Source: Flavobacterium tistrianum
GTDB taxonomy: Bacteria; Bacteroidota; Bacteroidia; Flavobacteriales; Flavobacteriaceae
NCBI RefSeq assembly: GCF_003254545.1
Contig: NZ_QJRH01000062.1
Span: 1 to 64,000 of the forward strand
Length of the DNA stretch: 64,000 nucleotides
Direction: 5' to 3'
The notes beneath the pieces were generated by a model. It was not told the DNA's origin, did not search any database, and saw only the letters and a list, made by a program, of their open reading frames with translations. Each line of letters opens with the position of its first letter. Positions within the stretch are counted from its first letter, which is position 1. This document shows, in pieces, positions 8,592 to 16,164 of the stretch. The translations under genes were made by a program, and so were the position numbers.

Positions 8592-9941
8592 ATGACACAC
8601 AAAATTTTAATTATAGACGACGAAGAAAAACTTAGAAGTCTACTTGCGCGAATTATAAAATCGGAAGGATTTGAAGTTTTTGAAGCCAAAGATTTAAAAT
8701 CTGGTTTCAAAAAACTGGAACAAACCGAAATTGATGTCGTTTTGTGCGATGTGAAACTTCCTGACGGAAACGGCGTTGATTTTCTTCAAAACATAAAAAA
8801 CAGTTTTCCTTTAACAGAAGTAATTCTGCTGACGGCTTTTGGAAATATTCCAGATGGCGTTCAGGCAATGAAAAATGGCGCTTTTGATTATATTGTAAAA
8901 GGCGACGATAACGATAAAATTATTCCGCTTCTTTATAAAGCGGTAGAAAAAGTACAATTGCAGAAAAAAGTCCAGCAGCTTGAAAAAAGAATTAATGATA
9001 AGTATTCTTTCAATACCATAATCGGAAAATCAAAAGGAATTGAACAAGTTATTGATTTGGCTCAAAAAGTAGCCAAAACCGATTCGACTGTATTGCTTAC
9101 TGGAGAAACTGGAACTGGAAAAGAAGTTTTTGCACAAGCAATTCATGAAAATAGTAATCGTGCAGGAAAATCTTTTGTGGCTCTGAACTGCAGTACTTTC
9201 ACAAAAGAAATTTTAGAAAGCGAACTTTTCGGTCATAAGCAAGGCGCTTTTACAGGAGCTGTAAAAGATAAAAAAGGTTTTATTGAAGAAGCAAATGGCG
9301 GAACGTTGTTTCTGGATGAAATTGGTGAAATGCCTATTGATCTTCAAGCGAAATTATTGCGTGTTTTAGAAACCAGCGAATATATTCCCGTTGGTGATAC
9401 GACTCCAAAAAAATCAAATTTCAGATTAATAGCGGCTACAAACCGTGATTTAAAAACAGAAAGTGACGAACATCGTTTCCGCTCTGATTTATATTTCCGT
9501 TTGAATATTTTCGAAATCAAATTGCCTTCTTTACGAGAAAGAATTAAAGATATTCCGCTTTTGGCTAATTATTACGTGAAGCAATTTTCAGAAAAAACGA
9601 ATAAAAAAGATTTACAGATTGCTGATGATTTTCTTCTGAAATTAGAAAACTATTCTTGGCCAGGAAATATCCGCGAACTCAAAAATGTTATTGAAAGATC
9701 GGTTATTTTGAGCAATGGAGATATTTTAACTTCAGATGTTCTTCCTTATGAAATGCAGCATCAGACTGAAAATAATTCGAAACCAATGTCGGCTTTCTCC
9801 ATGCAAAGTGTTGAGAAACTCCATATTCAAAAGGTTTTAAATTATACAAAAGGAAATAAGGCTGAAACAGCTAGATTATTGGAAATTGGAATTGCTACTT
9901 TGTATAGAAAGTTGGAAGAATATGGGATTGAAAAAAATTAA
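8592..9941 (+). CDS. Sigma-54-dependent NtrC-family response regulator
   Basis: 449 residues in the order receiver (1-120, phosphorylation site D53 in LCDVKLPDGNG), AAA+ sigma-54 interaction domain (about 135-375; Walker A GETGTGKE, GAFTGA loop at residues 218-223, arginine-finger region) and a C-terminal Fis-type helix-turn-helix (about 410-447). The intact GAFTGA loop means it should open sigma-54 holoenzyme. It sits at the head of the Kdp locus, and the only orphan histidine kinase nearby is the last gene of that locus at 18617. I therefore infer that it controls kdp in place of the OmpR-type KdpE. The -7-like TAAATTTG at 8545-8552 may be its own promoter. Confidence 0.92.
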   Translation: MTHKILIIDDEEKLRSLLARIIKSEGFEVFEAKDLKSGFKKLEQTEIDVVLCDVKLPDGNGVDFLQNIKNSFPLTEVILLTAFGNIPDGVQAMKNGAFDYIVKGDDNDKIIPLLYKAVEKVQLQKKVQQLEKRINDKYSFNTIIGKSKGIEQVIDLAQKVAKTDSTVLLTGETGTGKEVFAQAIHENSNRAGKSFVALNCSTFTKEILESELFGHKQGAFTGAVKDKKGFIEEANGGTLFLDEIGEMPIDLQAKLLRVLETSEYIPVGDTTPKKSNFRLIAATNRDLKTESDEHRFRSDLYFRLNIFEIKLPSLRERIKDIPLLANYYVKQFSEKTNKKDLQIADDFLLKLENYSWPGNIRELKNVIERSVILSNGDILTSDVLPYEMQHQTENNSKPMSAFSMQSVEKLHIQKVLNYTKGNKAETARLLEIGIATLYRKLEEYGIEKN

Positions 9942-9980
9942 ATTCCAATATCAATGGCAATTTCAATATCAATTTTTAAA

Positions 9981-10139
9981 AGCTTCGGAGAAGCAAAATA
10001 TTTATAGATGATTTGTTGCCAATGATAAAAAGCTCCAGCGGAGTGACATCAACACAGTTCAAAAATATTTCACCCCGCTGGGGCTCTAATAACCGTGACT
10101 ATTATTTATTTTCTATAAACATTTCGCTCCTCTGGAGCT
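9981..10139. repeat. Cluster of four copies of a mini-hairpin repeat
   Basis: Four related units sit here: two on the plus strand (9981-10007 and 10031-10050) and two on the minus strand (10061-10085 and 10113-10139). Each has a 5-bp stem and a 3-base loop, and three of the four then run into an AAATATTT-like tail. The stems differ but stay paired: GCTTC/GAAGC, GCTCC/GGAGT, GCCCC/GGGGT and GCTCC/GGAGC. The outer two are diverged inverted copies of each other, so the whole can also fold as one long cruciform. Confidence 0.65.
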
Positions 10140-10162
10140 CGCAAATACTATATCAAAACGAG

Positions 10163-10192
10163 AAAAGCTTATCAAAATGATAGGCTTTTTTT
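10163..10192 (+). terminator. Rho-independent terminator after the response regulator
   Basis: The stem AAAAGCTTATC (10163-10173) pairs with GATAGGCTTTT (10179-10189) with one G-T pair and runs into a T-tract. It separates the regulator transcript from the kdp structural genes. Confidence 0.7.
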
Positions 10193-10203
10193 ATGCCTAA
10201 TTT

Positions 10204-10253
10204 TTGGCACAAAACTACATTTCTTTTGTTTACAACACTTTACAATCAATTTG
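10204..10253 (+). promoter_or_regulatory. Candidate kdp promoter region
   Basis: TTGGCAC at 10204-10210 matches the -24 half of a sigma-54 promoter, but at the -12 position the sequence is TACAT, not TTGCA, so the match is partial. TTTGGC recurs at 10250 and 10272. A sigma-A alternative is TTG at 10226-10228, a 17-base spacer and TCAATTTG at 10246-10253, with one mismatch. Position between the terminator and the first kdp-unit gene supports a promoter here; which sigma factor uses it is undecided. Confidence 0.3.
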
Positions 10254-10309
10254 GCTTTTTCGGAACATCTTTTGGCATAAAGAGGAAGAACATTAAAAAT
10301 TCATTCCAA

Positions 10310-10591
10310 ATGAAAAATCAAGTAACCTCAATCTACAAACAAGCCGAACGGTTTGCTGAGATAACCAAAAAATCAATTATATCTGGCAATATCGTAAGAG
10401 CGAAAAAATGTCTGGCTCTTGCAGAACGTCTATTCATCACCGGAAGTATTGAAACTAAAAATGCCATTTCTAATGTATATGTTTTTTCAGTTTCCTCTTT
10501 TATGGAAATGCGCCACTGTAATATCTCACATCTTTTTCCTCAAACGCTTAAAGCAGAATATACCAAACAAGTTAATGCTTCTGGAGTATAA
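10310..10591 (+). CDS. Small conserved protein preceding kdpF, function unknown
   Basis: 93 residues from the ATG at 10310. A longer in-frame start at 10193 overlaps the upstream terminator and the likely promoter, so I reject it. The protein looks soluble and mostly helical, with segments AERFAEITKKSI, ARAKKCLALAERLF and a CNISHLFPQTLKAEYTKQ tail. I recall similar short proteins directly before kdp genes in other Bacteroidota, but cannot name a tested function. Position suggests a role in expression or assembly of the potassium pump. No catalytic motif is visible. Confidence 0.65.
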   Translation: MKNQVTSIYKQAERFAEITKKSIISGNIVRAKKCLALAERLFITGSIETKNAISNVYVFSVSSFMEMRHCNISHLFPQTLKAEYTKQVNASGV

Positions 10592-10656
10592 CTTTTAATC
10601 GGTTAACCGTTTAATCGAAAAAATCTAAAGTCTACAATCTTAAATCTAAAATAATC

Positions 10657-10740
10657 ATGGTCACAATCCTCCTTCTCGCTTTAGCTGTTTTACTGTTTGC
10701 GATTTGTTTTCTCTCTATTGAATTCTTTGAAAAAATCTAA
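10657..10740 (+). CDS. 27-residue single-helix membrane microprotein
   Basis: A short reading frame of 27 codons: a leucine-rich membrane helix (MVTILLLALAVLLFAI) followed by a short acidic tail ending EFFEKI. It lies three bases before kdpF and in the same direction. It resembles KdpF in size and helix but lacks the KPEKF-like ending. It may be a second small subunit of the KdpFABC complex or a duplicated, diverged KdpF. Only its position, start codon and membrane character support it. Confidence 0.5.
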   Translation: MVTILLLALAVLLFAICFLSIEFFEKI

Positions 10741-10743
10741 ATC

Positions 10744-10821
10744 ATGACTGCACTATTTATTGTTTCAATCGCCGTTTTCGTGTATTTGATTTATGTATTA
10801 ATCAAACCCGAAAAATTTTAA
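10744..10821 (+). CDS. kdpF: Potassium-transporting ATPase subunit KdpF
   Basis: 25 residues forming one membrane helix and ending in the family-typical VYLIYVLIKPEKF. KdpF is a lipid-like stabiliser of the KdpFABC complex in the inner membrane. It is too short for usual gene finders. It follows the 27-residue microprotein by three bases, precedes another microprotein by one base, and the kdpA start lies 133 bases on. Confidence 0.85.
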   Translation: MTALFIVSIAVFVYLIYVLIKPEKF

Positions 10822-10822
10822 A

Positions 10823-10918
10823 ATGAAAAAGTCAAATTATAAAAATAAAAAGACATCTCTATTGTATGCATGTGCTGTCTGGACATTAGCCTTTATTGTA
10901 CTTATCCTGTTTTTATAA
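10823..10918 (+). CDS. 31-residue single-helix membrane microprotein
   Basis: Begins one base after the kdpF stop. It has a basic N-terminus (MKKSNYKNKKTS) and then a membrane helix to the C-terminus. The positive start predicts the N-terminus in the cytoplasm. No family is recognised. Tight packing with kdpF suggests it is translated with it and may be an accessory Kdp subunit. Confidence 0.5.
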   Translation: MKKSNYKNKKTSLLYACAVWTLAFIVLILFL

Positions 10919-10954
10919 GAATCTAAAAATTAAATAATTTCTAACAAATAAAAT

Positions 10955-12676
10955 ATGAACACAGAAATGCTAGGTGTCATAGGTATTTTTATCCTTACCA
11001 TTATTTTAGCTATTCCGGTAGGGAAATATATTGCTAAAGTTTTTACGGGAAATAAAACACTTCTTGACCCAATTTTCAATCCAATTGAAAAACTTATTTT
11101 TAAAATCAGCGGTATTAATCCAGCCGAAGAAATGAACTGGAAACAGCACTTAAAAGCACTTTTAAGCATCAATATGGTTTGGTTTTTTCTTTGCTTTTTT
11201 GTTCTGCTTTTTCAGGGTTCTTTACCACTAAATCCAGATAATAATCCATCGATGTCTCCTGATTTGGCATTTAACACCACTATTTCATTTGTTGTTAACT
11301 GCAACTTACAGCATTATTCTGGCGAAAGTGGCGTTTCTTATCTATCTCAAATGATATTGATGTTTTTACAATTCGTTTCGGCTGGTGTCGGGATTGCTGC
11401 TGCTGCAATGGTTTTTACTGCAATGAAAGAAAGAACCACTGACAAACTGGGGAATTTCTACAATTATTTTGTAAAAAGCTGTACTCGTATTTTATTACCT
11501 CTTTCAGCAATCGTTGCTATTGCTCTAGTTTTCAGCGGAACTCCAATGACTTTTGAAGGAAAAGATGCCATTACAACTTTGCAAGGCGATCATGTTGAGG
11601 TTTCTCGCGGACCAGCTGCTGCTTTTATTGCCATTAAACATATAGGTACAAACGGCGGTGGATTCTTCGGAGCTAACTCTGCTCATCCTTTAGAAAATCC
11701 AACTTATTTTACTAATGCTGTTGAACTTTGGGCACAAATGATTGTTCCGTTTGCGATGATTTTTGCACTTGGATTTTTCTTAAACAAAAGAAAATTCGCT
11801 TACATTATTTTTGGTGTCATGACCGTTGGATTTTTACTTCTTGTAATTCCGACAATCTCAAGCGAAATCAACGGAAATCCTGCTATTGCAAAAATGGGAA
11901 TCGCACAGACAACTGGAGCTATGGAAGGGAAAGAAGTTCGATTTGGACCAGCTATTTCAGGGTTCTGGAGTATTGCTACAACAGTGATTTCTACAGGATC
12001 TGTTAACAGTATGCACGATAGCGCAATGCCAGTTTCTGGAGCAATGCAATTATTATCTATGATGGTAAATGCCTTTTATGGCGGATGTGGTGTTGGTATT
12101 CTGAACTATTACATTTTCATAATTCTAGCCGTGTTTATATCTGGATTAATGGTTGGTAGAACTCCAGAATTTTTAGGAAAGAAAATCGAAGCGCGGGAAG
12201 TTAAAATTGCTGCTTTTATTGCCATTCTTCATCCTTTACTGATTTTAGCAGGAACAGCTTTGGCTTCTTATTTTGCAGCACATGATACTGCGATGGGTTA
12301 TTGGTTTAGCGGAAATGCTACAGGTTGGTTAAACAATCCTGGTAATCACGGATTCTCAGAAATGTTATACGAATATACTTCAAGCGCTGCCAACAACGGT
12401 TCTGGTTTTGAAGGTTTAGGCGACAATAATCCGTTTTGGAATATCACAACAGGAATTGTTTTACTGTTAAGCCGTTTCATTCCAATCATCGGACCTCTGG
12501 CAATTGCAGGTTTATTGGCGGGTAAAAAATACATTCCAGAGAGTGCAGGAACTTTGAAAACTGATACTTCAATTTTCGGAATTATGACTTTTGCTGTGAT
12601 TGCCATTATTGCGGCTTTATCTTTCTTTCCAGCGCTGGCACTTGGACCTTTAGCAGAATTCTTTACACTAAAATAA
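10955..12676 (+). CDS. kdpA: Potassium-transporting ATPase channel subunit KdpA
   Basis: 573 residues, close to the usual length of about 560. KdpA is the potassium-selective channel-like subunit of the KdpFABC pump in the inner membrane. The four selectivity-filter loops are recognisable: NCNLQHYSGESG, TNGGGFFGANSAHP, NAFYGGCGVG and AANNGSGFEG. Ten or so membrane helices are present. It is followed by a 271-base gap containing a repeat and then kdpB, which is unusual because kdpA and kdpB are normally tightly packed. Confidence 0.97.
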   Translation: MNTEMLGVIGIFILTIILAIPVGKYIAKVFTGNKTLLDPIFNPIEKLIFKISGINPAEEMNWKQHLKALLSINMVWFFLCFFVLLFQGSLPLNPDNNPSMSPDLAFNTTISFVVNCNLQHYSGESGVSYLSQMILMFLQFVSAGVGIAAAAMVFTAMKERTTDKLGNFYNYFVKSCTRILLPLSAIVAIALVFSGTPMTFEGKDAITTLQGDHVEVSRGPAAAFIAIKHIGTNGGGFFGANSAHPLENPTYFTNAVELWAQMIVPFAMIFALGFFLNKRKFAYIIFGVMTVGFLLLVIPTISSEINGNPAIAKMGIAQTTGAMEGKEVRFGPAISGFWSIATTVISTGSVNSMHDSAMPVSGAMQLLSMMVNAFYGGCGVGILNYYIFIILAVFISGLMVGRTPEFLGKKIEAREVKIAAFIAILHPLLILAGTALASYFAAHDTAMGYWFSGNATGWLNNPGNHGFSEMLYEYTSSAANNGSGFEGLGDNNPFWNITTGIVLLLSRFIPIIGPLAIAGLLAGKKYIPESAGTLKTDTSIFGIMTFAVIAIIAALSFFPALALGPLAEFFTLK

Positions 12677-12947
12677 AAATGCTAAAAATATTCTAAACAC
12701 ATAGAAACATAGATATTGAAACTATAAAAAGAGTAAAAAGAAAACTCGTTTTCACACATAGTTAGAATAATGATTTTACCATTCAAATTTTAACATAGCC
12801 CGTGGTTTCAACCACGGGAAACGAATTGTGGGGACACAAAATTTGATATACGCTGCGTTCCAGTGGTTGAAACCACTGGCTATATTCTACAATCAGTGTG
12901 TTTTTAGCATAACATTTAATAAATAACATTTAACTTTTTACAAGAAA
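12677..12947. repeat. Paired CCCGTGG/CCAGTGG hairpins between kdpA and kdpB
   Basis: Two short hairpins stand in opposite orientation: CCCGTGGTT-TC-AACCACGGG at 12799-12818 and CCAGTGGTT-GA-AACCACTGG at 12860-12879. Read on the same strand they are the same repeat, with a C-G pair in one replaced by an A-T pair in the other, so pairing is kept. The rest of the gap shows no gene or promoter that I can support. Confidence 0.6.
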
Positions 12948-15005
12948 ATGACAACTAATAAATCCGCATCATTGTTTGAGAGCAAACAGGTAAAAGAAGC
13001 CCTAGTGCAGTCTTTTGTGAAGCTGAATCCAAAAATGATGATCAAAAATCCGGTAATGTTTACCGTAGAAATTGGAACTGCGATTATGTTTGCAGTCTGC
13101 ATTTCGATCTTAATGGGTGCAAACGATCAGGGAAGTTTTATTTACAATTTGATTGTTTTTCTAATATTACTGGCAACACTTTTATTTGCCAATTTCGCTG
13201 AAGCCATTGCTGAAGCACGCGGAAAAGCACAAGCGGACAGTTTAAGAAAAACCCGTGAAGAAACTCCTGCCAGACAGATTTTGCCAAATGGAGAAATCAA
13301 AAATGTAAGTTCTTCGACCTTAAAAAAAGACGATATTTTCATTTGTGAAACGGGTGATTTAATTGCTGCTGACGGAGAAATTATTGAAGGTCTGGCAACA
13401 ATTGACGAAAGCGCCATTACAGGAGAAAGTGCTCCTGTAATTCGCGAAGCTGGCGGAGATAAATCTTCGGTTACGGGAGGAACAAAAGTGTTGTCTGATA
13501 AAATTAAAGTGCGAGTAACTTCTGAACCTGGCGAAAGTTTCTTAGACAAAATGATTGCTTTGGTTGAAGGTGCAAGCCGTCAAAAAACGCCAAACGAAAT
13601 TGCTTTGACTATTTTATTAGCGGCCTTTACTTTAATCTTCGTTATTGTGTGCGTTACGCTAAAACCGTTTGCCGACTATGCCAACGCGCCCATCACGATT
13701 GCAGCTTTCATTGCTTTGTTCGTTTGTTTGATTCCAACTACGATTGGAGGTTTACTTTCTGCGATTGGTATTGCGGGAATGGACAGAGCTTTGCGTGCCA
13801 ACGTTATTACAAAATCTGGTAAAGCGGTTGAAACTGCTGGAGATATTGATGTTTTACTTTTGGATAAAACGGGAACCATCACAATTGGAAACAGAAAAGC
13901 AACCAATTTTTACCCAACAAAAGGAATTTCTTTTGATGATTTCGTTAAATCAGCAGTTTTGAGTTCGCTTGCCGATGATACACCTGAAGGAAAAAGTATT
14001 CTCGAGTTAAGTGAAATGATTGATGTGAAAAGTGAAACAAAAGCCTCGTTTTTACAAACTACTTCTGACATCGCACACACTATCAAATTTACTGCTGAAA
14101 CCAGAACTTCTGGAGTAGTATTAAAAGATGGAACTAATATTAGAAAAGGTGCACAAGATGCTGCGAAAAATATTGCACAACAAGCCGGAAATACTTTTCC
14201 TGAAGATACAGCGCAACAAGTAATTTCTATTTCATCTAACGGAGGAACGCCTTTAGTAGTCATTAAAAACAACGAAATTCAAGGTGTTATTGAATTACAA
14301 GATATTATAAAAACCGGAATGAAAGAACGTTTCGAGCGCTTACGCCGAATGGGAATCAAAACGGTTATGGTTACTGGTGATAATCCTCTAACGGCTAAGT
14401 TTATTGCTGAGAAAGCTGGTGTTGATGATTTTATTGCCGAAGCCAAGCCTGAGGATAAAATGAACTACATCAGAAAAGAGCAAGCTGAAGGACGTTTAGT
14501 TGCCATGATGGGAGACGGAACAAACGACGCTCCTGCCCTTGCTCAAGCCAATGTGGGTGTTGCCATGAACAGCGGAACTCAAGCGGCAAAAGAGGCTGGA
14601 AACATGGTCGATCTTGATAATGACCCAACTAAACTAATCGAGATTGTTGAAATTGGAAAACAGCTTTTAATGACTAGAGGTACTTTAACTACTTTTTCTA
14701 TTGCAAATGACGTTGCGAAATATTTTGCTATTGTTCCTGCTCTTTTTATTACTGCGATTCCTGCGCTTCAAGGTTTAAATATTATGCACTTGCATAGTCC
14801 TGAAAGTGCTATTTTATCGGCTGTTATTTTCAATGCGATTATCATTCCGATTTTGATTCCGCTTGCGTTGAAAGGTGTTGAATATCGTCCGATTGGTGCG
14901 AGTGCAATTCTAAAACGTAATCTTTTGATTTATGGCCTTGGCGGTTTAATTGTTCCTTTTATTGGAATCAAACTGATTGACGTGATTGTTGCACTTTTTA
15001 TGTAA
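12948..15005 (+). CDS. kdpB: Potassium-transporting ATPase catalytic subunit KdpB
   Basis: 685 residues, a P-type ATPase of the P1A class. The phosphorylated aspartate is D306 in DKTGTIT. The actuator-domain motif TGES is at residues 158-161, and its serine S161 aligns with the E. coli residue phosphorylated for inhibition (S162). The hinge motif [12 protein letters not shown] and the [12 protein letters not shown] helix are intact. ATP hydrolysis here drives potassium uptake through KdpA. Nothing looks damaged. Gaps of 271 and 163 bases on either side are filled by repeats. Confidence 0.98.
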   Translation: MTTNKSASLFESKQVKEALVQSFVKLNPKMMIKNPVMFTVEIGTAIMFAVCISILMGANDQGSFIYNLIVFLILLATLLFANFAEAIAEARGKAQADSLRKTREETPARQILPNGEIKNVSSSTLKKDDIFICETGDLIAADGEIIEGLATIDESAITGESAPVIREAGGDKSSVTGGTKVLSDKIKVRVTSEPGESFLDKMIALVEGASRQKTPNEIALTILLAAFTLIFVIVCVTLKPFADYANAPITIAAFIALFVCLIPTTIGGLLSAIGIAGMDRALRANVITKSGKAVETAGDIDVLLLDKTGTITIGNRKATNFYPTKGISFDDFVKSAVLSSLADDTPEGKSILELSEMIDVKSETKASFLQTTSDIAHTIKFTAETRTSGVVLKDGTNIRKGAQDAAKNIAQQAGNTFPEDTAQQVISISSNGGTPLVVIKNNEIQGVIELQDIIKTGMKERFERLRRMGIKTVMVTGDNPLTAKFIAEKAGVDDFIAEAKPEDKMNYIRKEQAEGRLVAMMGDGTNDAPALAQANVGVAMNSGTQAAKEAGNMVDLDNDPTKLIEIVEIGKQLLMTRGTLTTFSIANDVAKYFAIVPALFITAIPALQGLNIMHLHSPESAILSAVIFNAIIIPILIPLALKGVEYRPIGASAILKRNLLIYGLGGLIVPFIGIKLIDVIVALFM

Positions 15006-15160
15006 GGTTCTGAGGTGCTAAGATTCTAAGGAACTAAGGTTTTTCTCTTAGAATCGTAAAATTCAAGAATCTTTAAAAAATCAAATTAAAAACATGACTT
15101 CGATTTGCTAAGCTTCCGAAAAAAAACTTAGAACCTTAGCAACTTAGTCCCTTAGAATCT
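15005..15160. repeat. CTAAGATTCTAAG-type inverted repeat between kdpB and kdpC
   Basis: Segments such as GCTAAGATTCTAAGGAACT (about 15017-15035) recur in inverted form near 15126-15158 as AACCTTAGCAACTTAGTCCC and CTTAGAATCTT. The arms are imperfect. It is another intergenic repeat family, distinct from the one between kdpA and kdpB. Confidence 0.5.
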
Positions 15161-15168
15161 TCAAAAAA

Positions 15169-15720
15169 ATGAAAACAATATTTTCTATATTAAAACTTAC
15201 TGCAGTTACTTTAATCCTATTCGCAGTTATGTATCCGCTTGCGATTTACGGAATCGCACAAATTGCTCCAAATCAAGGAAAAGGAGAAACTATTTCGGTT
15301 AATGGAAAAGTCGTTGGTTATCAAAAAATCGGGCAAAAGTTTGATAAATCAAATTATTTCTGGGGAAGACCTTCGGCTGTAGATTACAATGCTGCAGGAA
15401 GTGCAGGGAGCAACAAAGGTCCTAGCAATGCTGAGTATTTAGCTTTGGTTCAAAAAAGAATCGATACACTTTTATTAGTTCATCCTTATTTGAAAAAATC
15501 TGAAATTCCTGCCGATATGATTACGGCTTCAGGAAGTGGTTTAGATCCGAATGTTTCTCCACAAGGCGCTTTGATTCAGGTGAAACGCATTGCAAAAGAA
15601 AGAAAACTAGACGAAGCTAAAGTAAAAGCTTTGGTTGAATCTAAAATTAATACTGCCGTTGTTGGACCTGAAACAGTAAATGTTCTGGAGTTGAATGTGG
15701 CACTGGATCAGCTTCGCTGA
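15169..15720 (+). CDS. kdpC: Potassium-transporting ATPase subunit KdpC
   Basis: 183 residues, a normal KdpC length. One N-terminal membrane helix (about 8-29) is followed by a periplasmic domain carrying the family segments YFWGRPSA, SAGSNKGPSN, ITASGSGLDPNVSP and the conserved end VLELNVALD. KdpC joins KdpA and KdpB and is proposed to help nucleotide or potassium binding. It is followed by a 444-base gap packed with repeats before the porin gene. Confidence 0.96.
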   Translation: MKTIFSILKLTAVTLILFAVMYPLAIYGIAQIAPNQGKGETISVNGKVVGYQKIGQKFDKSNYFWGRPSAVDYNAAGSAGSNKGPSNAEYLALVQKRIDTLLLVHPYLKKSEIPADMITASGSGLDPNVSPQGALIQVKRIAKERKLDEAKVKALVESKINTAVVGPETVNVLELNVALDQLR

Positions 15721-15744
15721 AGCTTTAAGATTCTAAGTTTTTCT

Positions 15745-15992
15745 CCTGCAAGGTTTTCAAAACCTTGTAGGTGTAAAAAATCTGCATCAAGCATTATCAT
15801 GAAGCAACATGTATAATTTCTCATTTCGACGAAGACGAAATCTTCGTTGCTAAATCGACACAGATTGATATTCTTTGCGGAGCTACTTGCGAAGATTTCT
15901 CCTTCGTCGAAATGACAAACTGTGAAAAAAACTGGAATCGACAAACTAACCTTTAAAATTAAATACCTACAAGGTTTTGAAAACCTTGCAGG
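15745..15992. repeat. Nested inverted repeats between kdpC and the porin gene
   Basis: The outer pair is exact: 27 bases at 15745-15771 are the reverse complement of 15966-15992, and each is itself a GGTTTTCAAAACC hairpin. Inside, 15821-15846 and 15890-15915 form a second inverted repeat of 26 bases with two mismatches (TCATTTCGACGAAG...). No reading frame with protein-like features is inside. It resembles a composite palindromic repeat without a transposase. Confidence 0.65.
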
Positions 15993-16024
15993 AAACAAAA
16001 ACGCCTTTTTTACCCCAAATGCCC

Positions 16025-16103
16025 TAGCCCCGATAGTAGTGGAAATCCTTTTGTGCCGGGGTTCGGCACAAAAGATTGGAACGGATAGCGGGAAATAGCT
16101 CCT
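16025..16103 (+). repeat. Structured intergenic repeat, Flavo-1-like, copy B
   Basis: Second copy of the element at 352-432. It shares TAGCCCCGATAG, GGAAATCCTTTT, the loop GGGTT, AAAAGATTG, GATAGCGGGAAA and GCTCCT. The central stem (16048-16058 with 16064-16074) is perfectly paired although its bases differ from copy A. The outer pairing AGGAGC/GCTCCT of copy A is not kept here. Confidence 0.55.
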
Positions 16104-16130
16104 AAAAAAATCTACTAATAATTTAATTAA

Positions 16131-16162
16131 GAGGACGAGATTGCTTCGTTCCTCGCAATGAC
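16131..16162. repeat. Dispersed repeat next to the porin start codon
   Basis: The sequence GAGATTGCTTCGTTCCTCGC followed by AATGAC is a common bacterial intergenic repeat; read backwards it gives the peptide word CHCEERSN that litters false gene predictions. It ends two bases before the porin ATG, so it must form part of that gene's leader or sit between promoter and gene. Confidence 0.55.
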
Positions 16163-16164
16163 AT

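Noticed and set aside
10250..10290. Further sigma-54 promoter candidates at the later TTTGGC words
   Set aside because: At both sites the -12 position lacks GC at the required 10-base spacing, so the match is no better than chance.
10193..10309. An earlier in-frame start for the small gene before kdpF
   Set aside because: It would begin directly at the end of a terminator and read through the promoter region; the encoded extension is low-complexity aromatic sequence.
12677..16164. Insertion sequences in the Kdp locus
   Set aside because: No transposase frame or target duplication could be recognised; only short palindromic repeats are present.
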